From Achromobacter denitrificans NBRC 15125 (GTDB taxonomy: Bacteria; Pseudomonadota; Gammaproteobacteria; Burkholderiales; Burkholderiaceae_B), in the NCBI RefSeq assembly GCF_001571365.1, contig NZ_BCTQ01000034.1:1-64000 (forward strand): a stretch of 64,000 bases of DNA. Reading direction: 5' to 3'. Under the pieces are notes generated by a model, which saw only the letters and a program-made list of their open reading frames with translations, did no database searches and was not told where the DNA came from. A program made the position numbers and the translations under genes. Numbering within the stretch: the stretch's first letter is position 1; each line of letters opens with the position of its first letter. Shown one piece after another: positions 51,312 through 59,410 of the stretch.

Positions 51312-52531
51312 GCCAGGCTTCGCAATCGACCGGCATCGTCGCCGACCGCATCAAGCGTATCAAACTGTCGCCCAGCGTGGCGGCGCGCGCCATCATTGCT
51401 GAGCTGCGCGAGCAGGGCCGACGCATTATCGATCTGACGATCGGGGAGCCGGATTTCTCCACGCCGGTGCACATCCGGCAGGCGGCCACGGCCGCCATGA
51501 ACCGGGGTGAGACCAAGTATCCGCCGGCGCAGGGCACGGTGGCACTGCGCCGCGCCGCCGCGCAGCATTTGCTGGAAGCGACGGGGGTGGAGTATCCGGT
51601 GGGGCGCATCATCGTCAGCACGGGTGCGAAGCAGGTGATTTTCAATGGGTTGGCGGCCACGCTGAACGATGGGGATGAGGTGTTGATCCCGGCGCCGTTC
51701 TGGGTGTCGTACCCGGACATGGTGCTGGTCAACGGCGGCGTGCCGGTGGCGGTGGAGACTTCGCCGGCGACGGGCTACAAGGTGACGCCGGAGGCGCTGG
51801 AGCGGGCGATCACGGCGCGCACGAAGTGGCTGATGATGAACGCGCCCAGCAATCCGACGGGGTCGGTCTACACTGCCGACGAGCTGCGCGGGCTGGCGGC
51901 GGTGCTCAAGCGCCATCCGCAGGTCTGGCTGATGACGGACGATATCTACGCGCGCCTGAATTTCACCGATGAGCCGACTGTGCATCCGTTGCAGGTCGCG
52001 CCGGAGCTGGCCAGCCGCACGCTGGTGGTCAATGGCGTGTCCAAGGCCTATGCGATGACGGGCTGGCGCATCGGTTACGGCGCCGGGCCGGACGAGCTGA
52101 TCAAGGCGATGGCCATTCTGCAGTCGCAGAGCACGTCGGGCGCCTCGTCAGTGAGCCAGGCAGCTGCGCTGGAGGCGTTGTCGGGCCCGCAGGATTGCGT
52201 GGCGGAGTTCGCCAAGGTGTTCCGCCAGCGCCGCGATCTGGCGATTGCGGAGCTGTCGGGCACGCCGGGCCTGGATATCGTCGTGCCGCAGGGCGCGTTC
52301 TATGTGTTCCCGGATTGCACCGGCCTGCTGGGCAAGAAGACGCCGGCGGGCGACGTGATCGCGACCGACACCGACCTGACGCATTACCTGCTGCGCGAGG
52401 CGGGGGTTGCCGTCATCGACGGCCATGCCTACGGCGCGCCGGGTACGTTCCGGCTGTCGTTCGCCGCCTCGCTGGATGATATCCGGCAGGGATGCTCCGC
52501 CATACGGGAAGCCTGCGCCAAGCTGGCCTGA
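51308..52531 (+). CDS. PLP-dependent aminotransferase, class I/II (aspartate aminotransferase-like)
   Basis: A 407-residue aminotransferase. The PLP lysine is in VNGVSKAYAMTGWRIGYG near residue 245. Other conserved features are the substrate region DLTIGEPDFSTP near residue 40, the NAPSNPTGSVY segment near 180 and MTDDIYARLNF. It is translationally coupled to the RraA-like gene. Together they would convert an imported amino acid to a 2-oxo acid and then cleave it. Confidence 0.93.
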   Translation: MSQASQSTGIVADRIKRIKLSPSVAARAIIAELREQGRRIIDLTIGEPDFSTPVHIRQAATAAMNRGETKYPPAQGTVALRRAAAQHLLEATGVEYPVGRIIVSTGAKQVIFNGLAATLNDGDEVLIPAPFWVSYPDMVLVNGGVPVAVETSPATGYKVTPEALERAITARTKWLMMNAPSNPTGSVYTADELRGLAAVLKRHPQVWLMTDDIYARLNFTDEPTVHPLQVAPELASRTLVVNGVSKAYAMTGWRIGYGAGPDELIKAMAILQSQSTSGASSVSQAAALEALSGPQDCVAEFAKVFRQRRDLAIAELSGTPGLDIVVPQGAFYVFPDCTGLLGKKTPAGDVIATDTDLTHYLLREAGVAVIDGHAYGAPGTFRLSFAASLDDIRQGCSAIREACAKLA

Positions 52532-52612
52532 GGCCAGCCGCGCATTCCATGAAGACGCCCCTTTCGGGGGCACCATTCCAGTCTGTTCACAACACAACAA
52601 GGGGAATCAACC

Positions 52613-53434
52613 ATGAAACGCCAATCTCTATTCGCCGCCTGCATGGGCCTGGCCTCGCTGGTCATGGGCGGTGCCGCCCACGCCGACCAGTTGGACGACA
52701 TCAAGGCGCGCGGCGAACTGGTCTGCGGCACGCTGGGCACCTCGCAGCCGTTCAGTTTCCAGGACGGCGCCACGCGGCAGCTGGTGGGCTATGACGTGGA
52801 CGTCTGCAAGCTGGTGGCGGACAAGCTGGGGGTGAAGGTCAACTACAAGCTGCTGTCGGTGGCGGCGCGCGTGCCGGAACTGAACGAAGGGCGCGTGGAC
52901 ATCCTGGCTGCGAACCTGGGCTATTCGCCCGACCGCGCGCAGCAGATCGCGTTCAGCCACGCTTATTACGTCAGCCCGCAGAAACTGCTGGTCCGCAAGG
53001 ATTCGGGCCTGGACTCGATCGAGTCCCTGAACGGCCGTCGAGTCGGCGCGACCAAGGGTTCCAGCTCGGAGCGCGAGATCAAGCGCATCCTGGACAAGTC
53101 GCAGGTCATCGGCTACGGCGACAGCTCGGCCACCTATCTGGCCTTGCAGCAGAAGAAGGTGGACGCGCAGTTCGCTTCCGAGCTGGTGCTGGTGCGCCTG
53201 GTGCTGCAAAGCCCGCCCACCGCGCCCGTCAGCGTGATCGCCAAGTCGGTGTTCGACGAGCCCTGGGGCCTGGGCGTGCGCAAGTCGGAGCCGCGCTTCC
53301 TGGAAGTGGTGAACCAGGCGCTGGACGAGGCGGAGAGCTCCGGCGCGGCGGCCAAGCTGTTCGAGAAATGGTTCGGCCCCGCAACGCCGTACAAGCTGGA
53401 GCGCGGCTTCAAGATCGGCCCCATCGCCGGCTGA
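52613..53434 (+). CDS. Amino-acid ABC transporter substrate-binding protein
   Basis: A 273-residue periplasmic binding protein (SBP_bac_3 type). The signal peptide ends near residue 24 (GLASLVMGGAAHA). The mature protein shows LDDIKARGELVCGTLGTSQP, VGYDVDVCKLVADKLGVKV and the conserved NEGRVDILAANLGYS. AAGGGGAA at about 52599-52606 serves as the ribosome site. The likely ligand is a polar or acidic amino acid, as in this subfamily generally. Confidence 0.93.
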   Translation: MKRQSLFAACMGLASLVMGGAAHADQLDDIKARGELVCGTLGTSQPFSFQDGATRQLVGYDVDVCKLVADKLGVKVNYKLLSVAARVPELNEGRVDILAANLGYSPDRAQQIAFSHAYYVSPQKLLVRKDSGLDSIESLNGRRVGATKGSSSEREIKRILDKSQVIGYGDSSATYLALQQKKVDAQFASELVLVRLVLQSPPTAPVSVIAKSVFDEPWGLGVRKSEPRFLEVVNQALDEAESSGAAAKLFEKWFGPATPYKLERGFKIGPIAG

Positions 53435-53467
53435 TCACCAGGGCCACGGCGCGGCCCGAGTTTCCCC

Positions 53468-53514
53468 GTCACGGTTGCCGGCGCCGCGCGCAGCGGTTCG
53501 CCGGCAACCGTGAC
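53468..53514 (+). repeat. Large hairpin between binding-protein and permease genes
   Basis: GTCACGGTTGCCGGCG at 53468-53483 pairs perfectly with 53499-53514, forming 16 bp around a 15-base loop. It lies in the 121-base gap after the binding-protein gene. No T-tract follows, so an mRNA-stabilising or partial-attenuation role that raises binding-protein levels is most likely. Confidence 0.72.
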
Positions 53515-53555
53515 GTTGGCCGTGGGCCGCGCGCACGCAGGAGATTTATCGTTCT

Positions 53556-54245
53556 ATGAACTTACTTGACGCTACCCAATACCAGCAGCTGTTGAGCGGC
53601 ATGGTGGTCACGGTGCAGCTGTTCCTGGTCGCGTGGGTCATGGCGTTCGCCATCGCGGTGACGCTGGTGGTGGTGCGCGCCACCAATCTGGCGCCTTGCC
53701 GCTGGCTGGTCGACGCCTATGTGGAATACCACCGCAACGTGCCGCTGCTGGTACAGGTGCTGTTCTGGTACTTCGGCATGCCCGAGCTGCTGCCGGAAGG
53801 TTTCCGCATGTGGCTGTACCAGCACAACGCCGAGATGTCGCTGGCGGCGATCGCGCTGGCGCTGGGGTCGGCCGCCTATATCGCGGAAGACATCCGCAGC
53901 GGCCTGCGCGCCATTCCCTTCACGCAGTTCGAGGCGGCGCGGGCGCTGGGCGCCAGCTACCTGCAATGCATGCGCTTCGTGATCGTGCCGCAGGCCGTGC
54001 GCATCTCCATCCCGCCGCTCGTCGGCCGCGCGCTGCTGCTGTTCAAGAACACCAGCGTGGCGATGGCGATCGGCGTGATGGAGCTGACTTACCAGGCCCG
54101 CGAAATCGAAAACGAGACCTACCGCACCTTCGCCACCTTCGGCGCCGCCACGATCATGTATCTGTTGGGATCCTTCCTGATCATGTTCATCGGATCGCGC
54201 ATCTATGACCGTTACCGCCTGAGCCGGGGAGGCCGCAATGCTTGA
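53556..54245 (+). CDS. Amino-acid ABC transporter permease 1 (HisM/GlnP-like)
   Basis: A 229-residue inner-membrane permease with about five hydrophobic segments. The EAA loop that contacts the ATPase is FEAARALGASYLQCMRFVIV near residues 128-148 (quoted in part). The N-terminal VEYHRNVPLLVQVLFWY is typical of polar amino-acid permeases. It overlaps the second permease gene by eight bases. Confidence 0.93.
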   Translation: MNLLDATQYQQLLSGMVVTVQLFLVAWVMAFAIAVTLVVVRATNLAPCRWLVDAYVEYHRNVPLLVQVLFWYFGMPELLPEGFRMWLYQHNAEMSLAAIALALGSAAYIAEDIRSGLRAIPFTQFEAARALGASYLQCMRFVIVPQAVRISIPPLVGRALLLFKNTSVAMAIGVMELTYQAREIENETYRTFATFGAATIMYLLGSFLIMFIGSRIYDRYRLSRGGRNA

Positions 54246-54927
54246 CGTCCTCTCGCAATACTGGCCCACGCTGCTGGTGGGCCAATATCCCAACGGCCCG
54301 CTGGGCGGGCTGGCGCTCACCCTGATCCTGGCCGCCTGCGGCCTGGCGCTGTCCTTGCCGCTGGCGCTGCTCATCGCGCTGGCCCGGGTGAGCCCCTACG
54401 GCTGGCTGCGCGCGGCGAGCAAGGTCCTGGTCAACGTGGTTCGCGGCATGCCGTTGCTGATGCTGATCTTCTGGGCCTACTTTGTGGTGCCCAAGCTGAC
54501 GGGGCAGGTGGTCAGCGGCTTCTGGACGCTGATCGCCGCCCTGGTGGTCTATGAAAGCGCCTATCTGTCGGAAGTGATCCGTTCGGGGATCGAAGCGGTG
54601 CCGCGCGGCCAGATCGAGGCCTCGCGCTCGCTGGGCGTGGGCTATTGGACGACGATGCGCCGCGTGGTGCTGCCGCAGGCGCTGTTCAACGTGCTGCCCA
54701 GCATGACGAGCCAGTTCGTGTCCACGATCAAGGAAACCTCGCTGGGCTACGTGATCAGCGTCAACGAGCTGACCTTCGCGGCCAACCAGGTCAACAACCT
54801 GGTGTTGACCAAGCCGCTTCAGGTTTTCGGCATCCTGGCCATCATCTATTTCCTGGTGTGCTTCAGCCTGAGCCGCGGCCTGAGCTGGCTGGACCTGCGC
54901 ATCCGCCGTTCGCGCGCCATGGCCTAG
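54238..54927 (+). CDS. Amino-acid ABC transporter permease 2 (HisQ/GlnP-like)
   Basis: A 229-residue partner permease. The EAA loop is IEASRSLGVGYWTTMRRVVL near residues 123-143, with VNVVRGMPLLMLIFWAYF in an early membrane region. The eight-base overlap with the previous gene indicates coupled translation and a heteromeric channel. Confidence 0.93.
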   Translation: MLDVLSQYWPTLLVGQYPNGPLGGLALTLILAACGLALSLPLALLIALARVSPYGWLRAASKVLVNVVRGMPLLMLIFWAYFVVPKLTGQVVSGFWTLIAALVVYESAYLSEVIRSGIEAVPRGQIEASRSLGVGYWTTMRRVVLPQALFNVLPSMTSQFVSTIKETSLGYVISVNELTFAANQVNNLVLTKPLQVFGILAIIYFLVCFSLSRGLSWLDLRIRRSRAMA

Positions 54928-54959
54928 GGTGAACAGGCCCTGGCCTCAAGGAACAAAAC

Positions 54960-55694
54960 ATGATCAATCTAGAAAAAGTGAACAAGTGGTACGGCGAGCA
55001 CCATGTGCTGAAGGACGTGGATCTTTCGGTGGCGCGCGGCGAAGTGCTGGTGGTGTGCGGCCCGTCGGGCTCGGGCAAGTCCACCATGATCCGGACGATC
55101 AACCGGCTGGAGCCCATCGAGAAGGGGCGCATCCGGATCGACGGCGCGGACATCTACGCCAAGGGCTCGAACCTGAACGCGCTGCGCCAGAAGATCGGCT
55201 TCGTGTTCCAGCAGTTCAACCTGTTTCCGCACATGAGCGTGCTGGATAACGTCATCTTCGCGCCGGTCAATATCCGCAAACAGTCGCGCAAGCAGGCCAC
55301 GGAGCTTGCGCGCGGCCTGCTTGCGCGCGTCGGTCTGGAGCACAAGATAGACGCCTATCCGGGATCGTTGTCCGGTGGGCAGCAGCAGCGCGTGGCGATT
55401 GCGCGGGCGCTGGCTTTGCAGCCGCCGGTGATGCTGTTCGACGAGCCCACCAGCGCGCTCGATCCGGAAATGGTGGGCGAGGTGCTGCAGGTGATGAAGG
55501 GCCTGGCCAAGGACGGCATGACGATGGTGTGCGTGACCCACGAGATGGGCTTCGCGCGCGATGTCTGCGACCGGGTCGTGTTCATGGACGGCGGCGAGAT
55601 CCTGGAGGCGGACACCCCTGAACGCTTCTTCAGCGCGCCGTCACATCCGCGCGCGCAGCGCTTCCTGGCCGACATCCTGCATCCGCGCGGCTGA
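54960..55694 (+). CDS. Amino-acid ABC transporter ATP-binding protein (GlnQ/HisP-like)
   Basis: A 244-residue ATPase. Walker A is [12 protein letters not shown] near residue 37, the Q-loop is [17 protein letters not shown], the signature is [15 protein letters not shown], and Walker B is [14 protein letters not shown] with the H-loop in [11 protein letters not shown]. The full set of parts completes a functional importer for the operon beginning at 50631. Confidence 0.95.
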   Translation: MINLEKVNKWYGEHHVLKDVDLSVARGEVLVVCGPSGSGKSTMIRTINRLEPIEKGRIRIDGADIYAKGSNLNALRQKIGFVFQQFNLFPHMSVLDNVIFAPVNIRKQSRKQATELARGLLARVGLEHKIDAYPGSLSGGQQQRVAIARALALQPPVMLFDEPTSALDPEMVGEVLQVMKGLAKDGMTMVCVTHEMGFARDVCDRVVFMDGGEILEADTPERFFSAPSHPRAQRFLADILHPRG

Positions 55695-55738
55695 ACCGCC
55701 ACGGATGATGCGGCGGCGATGGTAAGGTGAGGGTTTCC

Positions 55739-56704
55739 ATGCGTTTCGCATCGACCGCCGCGATGTACACCCTCAAACAGCTAGAGGCCTTTTACTGGAG
55801 CTCCGAACTGGGCAGCTTCAGCGCGTCTTCCCGCAAGCTGCACACCACCCAGTCGGCCGTGGCCAAGCGGGTGGGGGAACTGGAGGCCTTCGCGGGCTCG
55901 CCGCTGTTCGAGCGCCGCGCCAGGAAGCTGATCATGACGCCGCAAGGCCGCAAGCTCTTCGAACTGGCGCGCGAAATGCTGGACCTGAACAGCCGCATCG
56001 TGCAGAACATGGCGGACCCGGCCAGCTTCGAAGGCGTGCTGCGGCTGGGCGTGACGGAACTGGTGGGCATGACCTGGCTGGCGCGGCTGATCAATCAGAT
56101 CAGCCTGCGCTATCCCCGGGTGCAGCTGATGCCCGAGATCGACGGCGGCATCACGCTGTACGAAAGGCTGGAGCAGGATGAACTGGACCTGGCCATCATG
56201 CCGGGGCCGTTCTGGGGATACCAATACGATTGCTGTCACCTGGGCGCGGTCACCAACGTCTGGATGGCGAGCCCCGCTCTGGATATCGATTTTTCCGCCC
56301 GCCTGACTCCCCAGGACCTGGCGCCGTACCCGGTGATTTCGCAACCCACCAATTCGGCCCTGTCGCATCTGTATGACGCCTGGTTCGCGGAACAGGGCCT
56401 GCCGGTCAAGCGCGTGCTGACCTGCAACAGCCTGGGAATGATGGCGCAGCTGACGATGCTGGGCCTGGGCATCAGCTACCTGCCGGGCGCCTACTTCGCG
56501 CCGCTGGTGGAGCGGGGCGCCTTGTGCCAGCTCGATGTGCAGCCCGACCTGCCCACGATCAACTACTACGCGGTGCACAAGAAGAACATCGTCAACCCAG
56601 TGGTGTCCCGGGTGATCGAGATCGCGCGCGAGGAGTGCGCCTTCGAGGTGGCGGGGGCCTTCCTGCCCCACGTGCCGCCGGCAGCCAGGCCGCCCGGAAC
56701 GTAG
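55739..56704 (+). CDS. LysR family transcriptional regulator
   Basis: A 321-residue LTTR. The winged helix begins YTLKQLEAFYWSSELGSFSA near residue 10 and includes TTQSAVAKRVGELEAFAGS. The effector domain follows. GTG at 55727 is an alternative start, but ATG at 55739 has GAGGG just upstream and is preferred. It follows the ABC operon in the same direction, 44 bases after the ATPase gene, so it may be co-transcribed and control that operon. Confidence 0.9.
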   Translation: MRFASTAAMYTLKQLEAFYWSSELGSFSASSRKLHTTQSAVAKRVGELEAFAGSPLFERRARKLIMTPQGRKLFELAREMLDLNSRIVQNMADPASFEGVLRLGVTELVGMTWLARLINQISLRYPRVQLMPEIDGGITLYERLEQDELDLAIMPGPFWGYQYDCCHLGAVTNVWMASPALDIDFSARLTPQDLAPYPVISQPTNSALSHLYDAWFAEQGLPVKRVLTCNSLGMMAQLTMLGLGISYLPGAYFAPLVERGALCQLDVQPDLPTINYYAVHKKNIVNPVVSRVIEIAREECAFEVAGAFLPHVPPAARPPGT

Positions 56705-56726
56705 CCCCGGGGGCGCCGTTGCGGGA

Positions 56727-57107
56727 TCAACCGCAGCGAATCGCCGTCATCACGTCCTTATCGTCCACGATCAAGTTCAATCGCGTGGCGTTGTATTCCA
56801 TGGTCACGAGCTGGCCCGGGCGCAGCATGCGCGCGGTGGCGCTGCCGCTGCGCGAGCGGAGGTCTTCCAGCACGGACGGGGTGGCTTTCTGGCCGATCTG
56901 GGATTGCAGCGCGGTGGCGTCGCAACTCTTGCCGCCGCCGTAGCCGGAGGCGCTGGACATGCCGGAGGAGGAGCTGGGCGCGGTCTCGGACGAGGACGAC
57001 GCGCTGGACGAGCCGGAGGCCGAGGAGCTGGACGAACGCGGAGCGCCGGTGTTGGCGCATGCGGTCAGGCTGGCGACCAGCAGGAAGGGGATCAGCTTGC
57101 GGATCAT
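56727..57107 (-). CDS. Small lipoprotein with I78-family peptidase inhibitor domain
   Basis: A 126-residue lipoprotein. The lipobox is VASLTAC with the acylated Cys near residue 17. Residues about 24-60 are an unusually long Ser-rich linker. The C-terminal part resembles the I78 inhibitor family: CDATALQSQIGQKATPSVL, then ARMLRPGQLVTMEYNATRLN and ending near VMTAIRCG. AAGGAG at 57114-57119 supports this ATG over a longer reading. It probably sits in the outer membrane facing the periplasm, inhibiting serine proteases such as elastase-like enzymes; that role is from the family. Confidence 0.82.
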   Translation of the reverse strand: MIRKLIPFLLVASLTACANTGAPRSSSSSASGSSSASSSSETAPSSSSGMSSASGYGGGKSCDATALQSQIGQKATPSVLEDLRSRSGSATARMLRPGQLVTMEYNATRLNLIVDDKDVMTAIRCG

Positions 57108-57242
57108 GTAAAGCTCCTTACAACGACGCGTCAAAAAAGCCATGATAGACCAGCCGCGCCGCCCTGTGAGCGCGGCCTTCGGACGCGGTTGGCGGCCGCG
57201 TTCGCGATCGGTGGCGCGAGCGCGAGATTTGCGTTGACACCA

Positions 57243-57280
57243 TAGTTTCACGAATATATATTGCTGAAACTATAGTTTCA
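57243..57280. promoter_or_regulatory. Candidate RpiR operator
   Basis: TGAAACTATAGTTTCA at 57265-57280 is a perfect 16-base palindrome just before the RpiR gene. A further half-site TAGTTTCA lies at 57243-57250. Three spaced half-sites in an A/T-rich promoter strongly suggest an autoregulatory operator. Confidence 0.68.
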
Positions 57281-57294
57281 TAATCGTGGCCGCC

Positions 57295-58143
57295 ATGACA
57301 TCGACGTTGCAGGAGCGCATCCTTGCGCAGCAGGACAGCTTTACCGAGAGCGAGCAGCGGCTCGCCCACGTGACCCTGGAGTGCCTGGGGAATATCGCGG
57401 CGTATTCGGGCGCGGAGCTGGCGCAGAAGGCGGGCGTGTCCAAGGCGACGGCGGGGCGGTTCTTCCGGCGGCTGGGCTACGAGAATTTCAACGAGGTGCG
57501 GGCGCAGGCCCGCGACGAGTCCGACCGCGGCTCGCCGCTGTATGAAATGGCGGGCGTGCGTCCGCCTGACGCGACCGGCGATGCGCTCGCCGCCCATCTG
57601 GCGACGGATCTGCAGAACCTGGCGCAGACGTTCGAGCGGCTGGACAGCCGCGACGTGGAGCGCGCGGTGGAGCTGTTCGCCGGCGGGCGCCGCATCTGCA
57701 TCGCGGGTTTTCGCAATGGGCGGGTGCTGGCGCAATACGCCTGGGCGCTCCTGACGCAGTTGCGCGACGGCGTGGCGCTGGTGCCGGGCGCGGGGCTGAA
57801 CCTGGCCGAGGACCTGGCCGATCTGGGGCCGGACGATGTGTTGCTGGTGATGGATTTCCGGCGCCGGGTCACCTTGCTCAAGCCCATCGTCGAGCATGCC
57901 AATCGCGTGGGCGCCAAGGTGGTGGTGCTGACCGATCCCACCGCGACCGAATTGCCGGCCCGTTCCGACCTGGTCCTGCGCTGCGTCAATAGCGGCTCGG
58001 CGGTATTCGACTCGTACGTTGCCGCCACCAGCCTGATCAATCATTTGTGCTCGGCCCTGGCTCGCCGCCTGGGACCGGCCGCGCGTGAACGCCTGCAGAA
58101 CATCGAGCGTCTGCATGAACACTACGGCGACTTGCATCGCTGA
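57295..58143 (+). CDS. RpiR family regulator with SIS domain
   Basis: A 282-residue regulator. The N-terminal HTH_6 domain includes FTESEQRLAHVTLECLGNIA and LAQKAGVSKATAGRFFRRLG. The C-terminal SIS domain covers about 120-260 (ICIAGFRNGRVLAQYAWALL, DVLLVMDFRRRVTLLKPIVE), usually a sugar-phosphate sensor but also found with amino-acid catabolic operons. GTG at 57286 is an alternative start. It precedes the diaminopropionate/carbamoylase operon by 19 bases and likely regulates it. Confidence 0.9.
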   Translation: MTSTLQERILAQQDSFTESEQRLAHVTLECLGNIAAYSGAELAQKAGVSKATAGRFFRRLGYENFNEVRAQARDESDRGSPLYEMAGVRPPDATGDALAAHLATDLQNLAQTFERLDSRDVERAVELFAGGRRICIAGFRNGRVLAQYAWALLTQLRDGVALVPGAGLNLAEDLADLGPDDVLLVMDFRRRVTLLKPIVEHANRVGAKVVVLTDPTATELPARSDLVLRCVNSGSAVFDSYVAATSLINHLCSALARRLGPAARERLQNIERLHEHYGDLHR

Positions 58144-58162
58144 ATTTCAAGAGGAGATAGCC

Positions 58163-59410
58163 TTGAACCCCACGATTCCGAACGTCCGGCTGCAATATGC
58201 GCCGAACCCCGCTTTCGAGCCCGCGGCGCCCTACGGGCAGCGGCAGCTCGACGTGCTGGGCGGCGCGGCCTACGAGCTTGCGGCCGCCCAGATCCGTCGC
58301 TGGCCCGGCTACCAGCCCACGCCGCTGCGCGACCTGGCGGGGCTGGCGCGGGCGGCCGGCGTGGCCGGCATCCGCTACAAGGACGAAGGCGGCCGGTTCG
58401 GCCTGGGCAGTTTCAAGGCGCTGGGCGGGGCCTACGCGGTCAGCCGGCAGCTGCTGCGCGAACTGTCGGCGAAACTGGGGCGCGACGATCTGTCGGTGGA
58501 GGATCTGCTGTCGGGCCGTTATCGGGAGCTGACGCAGGATATGACGGTGACCTGCGCCACCGACGGCAACCATGGCCGTTCGGTGGCCTGGGGCGCGCAG
58601 CGCTTCGGTTGCCAGTGCGTGATCTACATCCACGCCACGGTGAGCGAAGGCCGCAAGCGCGCGATCGAGCAGTATGGCGCGCAGGTGGTGCGCACGCCGG
58701 GCAACTATGACGATTCCGTGCGGCAGGCGGCAGAAGACGCGGCGCGGCTGGGGCGCTACGTGGTGTCGGATACCTCTTATCCCGGCTATATGGAGGTGCC
58801 GAAGGACGTGATGCAGGGCTACGCGGTGATGGCCGACGAAGCATTGCAGCAACTGCGCGAGGGCGGCGACGGCGAGTTGCCGACGCACGTGTTCCTGCAG
58901 GGCGGGGTGGGCGGCCTGGCCGCGGCGGTGTGCGCGCATTTCTGGGAACAACTGGGCGCGCGCCGCCCGCGCTTCATCATAGTGGAGCCGGACAAGGCGG
59001 CCTGCCTGTACGAGAGCGCGCGTGCCGGCAAGCCGGTGGCGGTGCATGGCGATCTGGACACGGTGATGGCCGGCCTGGCTTGCGGAGAGGTGTCGTTGCT
59101 GGCCTGGGAAGTGCTGCATCCCGGCGCGCAGGCTTTCCTGACGGTCGATGACGAGGCGGCGCTGGAAACGGTGCGCCTGCTGGCCGGCGGCAAGTACGGC
59201 GACGCGCCCATCGTGGCGGGCGAATCGGCCGTGGCGGGGCTGACCGGCTGCCTGGCGGCGCTGGCCGATCCGGCGGTGCGAGAGGCGCTGGGCCTGGACG
59301 CCGCCAGCCGGGTGCTGGTGTTCGGCAGCGAGGGCGCGACCGATCCGGAGCTTTACCAGCGCATCGTCGGCAGGAGCGCCGCCGAGGTCGAAGCCGAGGC
59401 CGCGGCATGA
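58163..59410 (+). CDS. Diaminopropionate ammonia-lyase
   Basis: A 415-residue PLP enzyme that converts 2,3-diaminopropionate to pyruvate and two ammonia. The PLP lysine is Lys85 in GLGSFKALGGAYA. Other family segments are IRYKDEGGRFG, CATDGNHGRSVAWGAQ, GSEGATDPELY at the C-terminus and LQGGVGGLAAAV. The start is an unusual TTG at 58163 with AGGAG at 58152-58156 six bases before it; the earlier in-frame ATG overlaps the RpiR gene by 59 bases and lacks a site. Its stop overlaps the next start by ATGA. Confidence 0.92.
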   Translation: MNPTIPNVRLQYAPNPAFEPAAPYGQRQLDVLGGAAYELAAAQIRRWPGYQPTPLRDLAGLARAAGVAGIRYKDEGGRFGLGSFKALGGAYAVSRQLLRELSAKLGRDDLSVEDLLSGRYRELTQDMTVTCATDGNHGRSVAWGAQRFGCQCVIYIHATVSEGRKRAIEQYGAQVVRTPGNYDDSVRQAAEDAARLGRYVVSDTSYPGYMEVPKDVMQGYAVMADEALQQLREGGDGELPTHVFLQGGVGGLAAAVCAHFWEQLGARRPRFIIVEPDKAACLYESARAGKPVAVHGDLDTVMAGLACGEVSLLAWEVLHPGAQAFLTVDDEAALETVRLLAGGKYGDAPIVAGESAVAGLTGCLAALADPAVREALGLDAASRVLVFGSEGATDPELYQRIVGRSAAEVEAEAAA

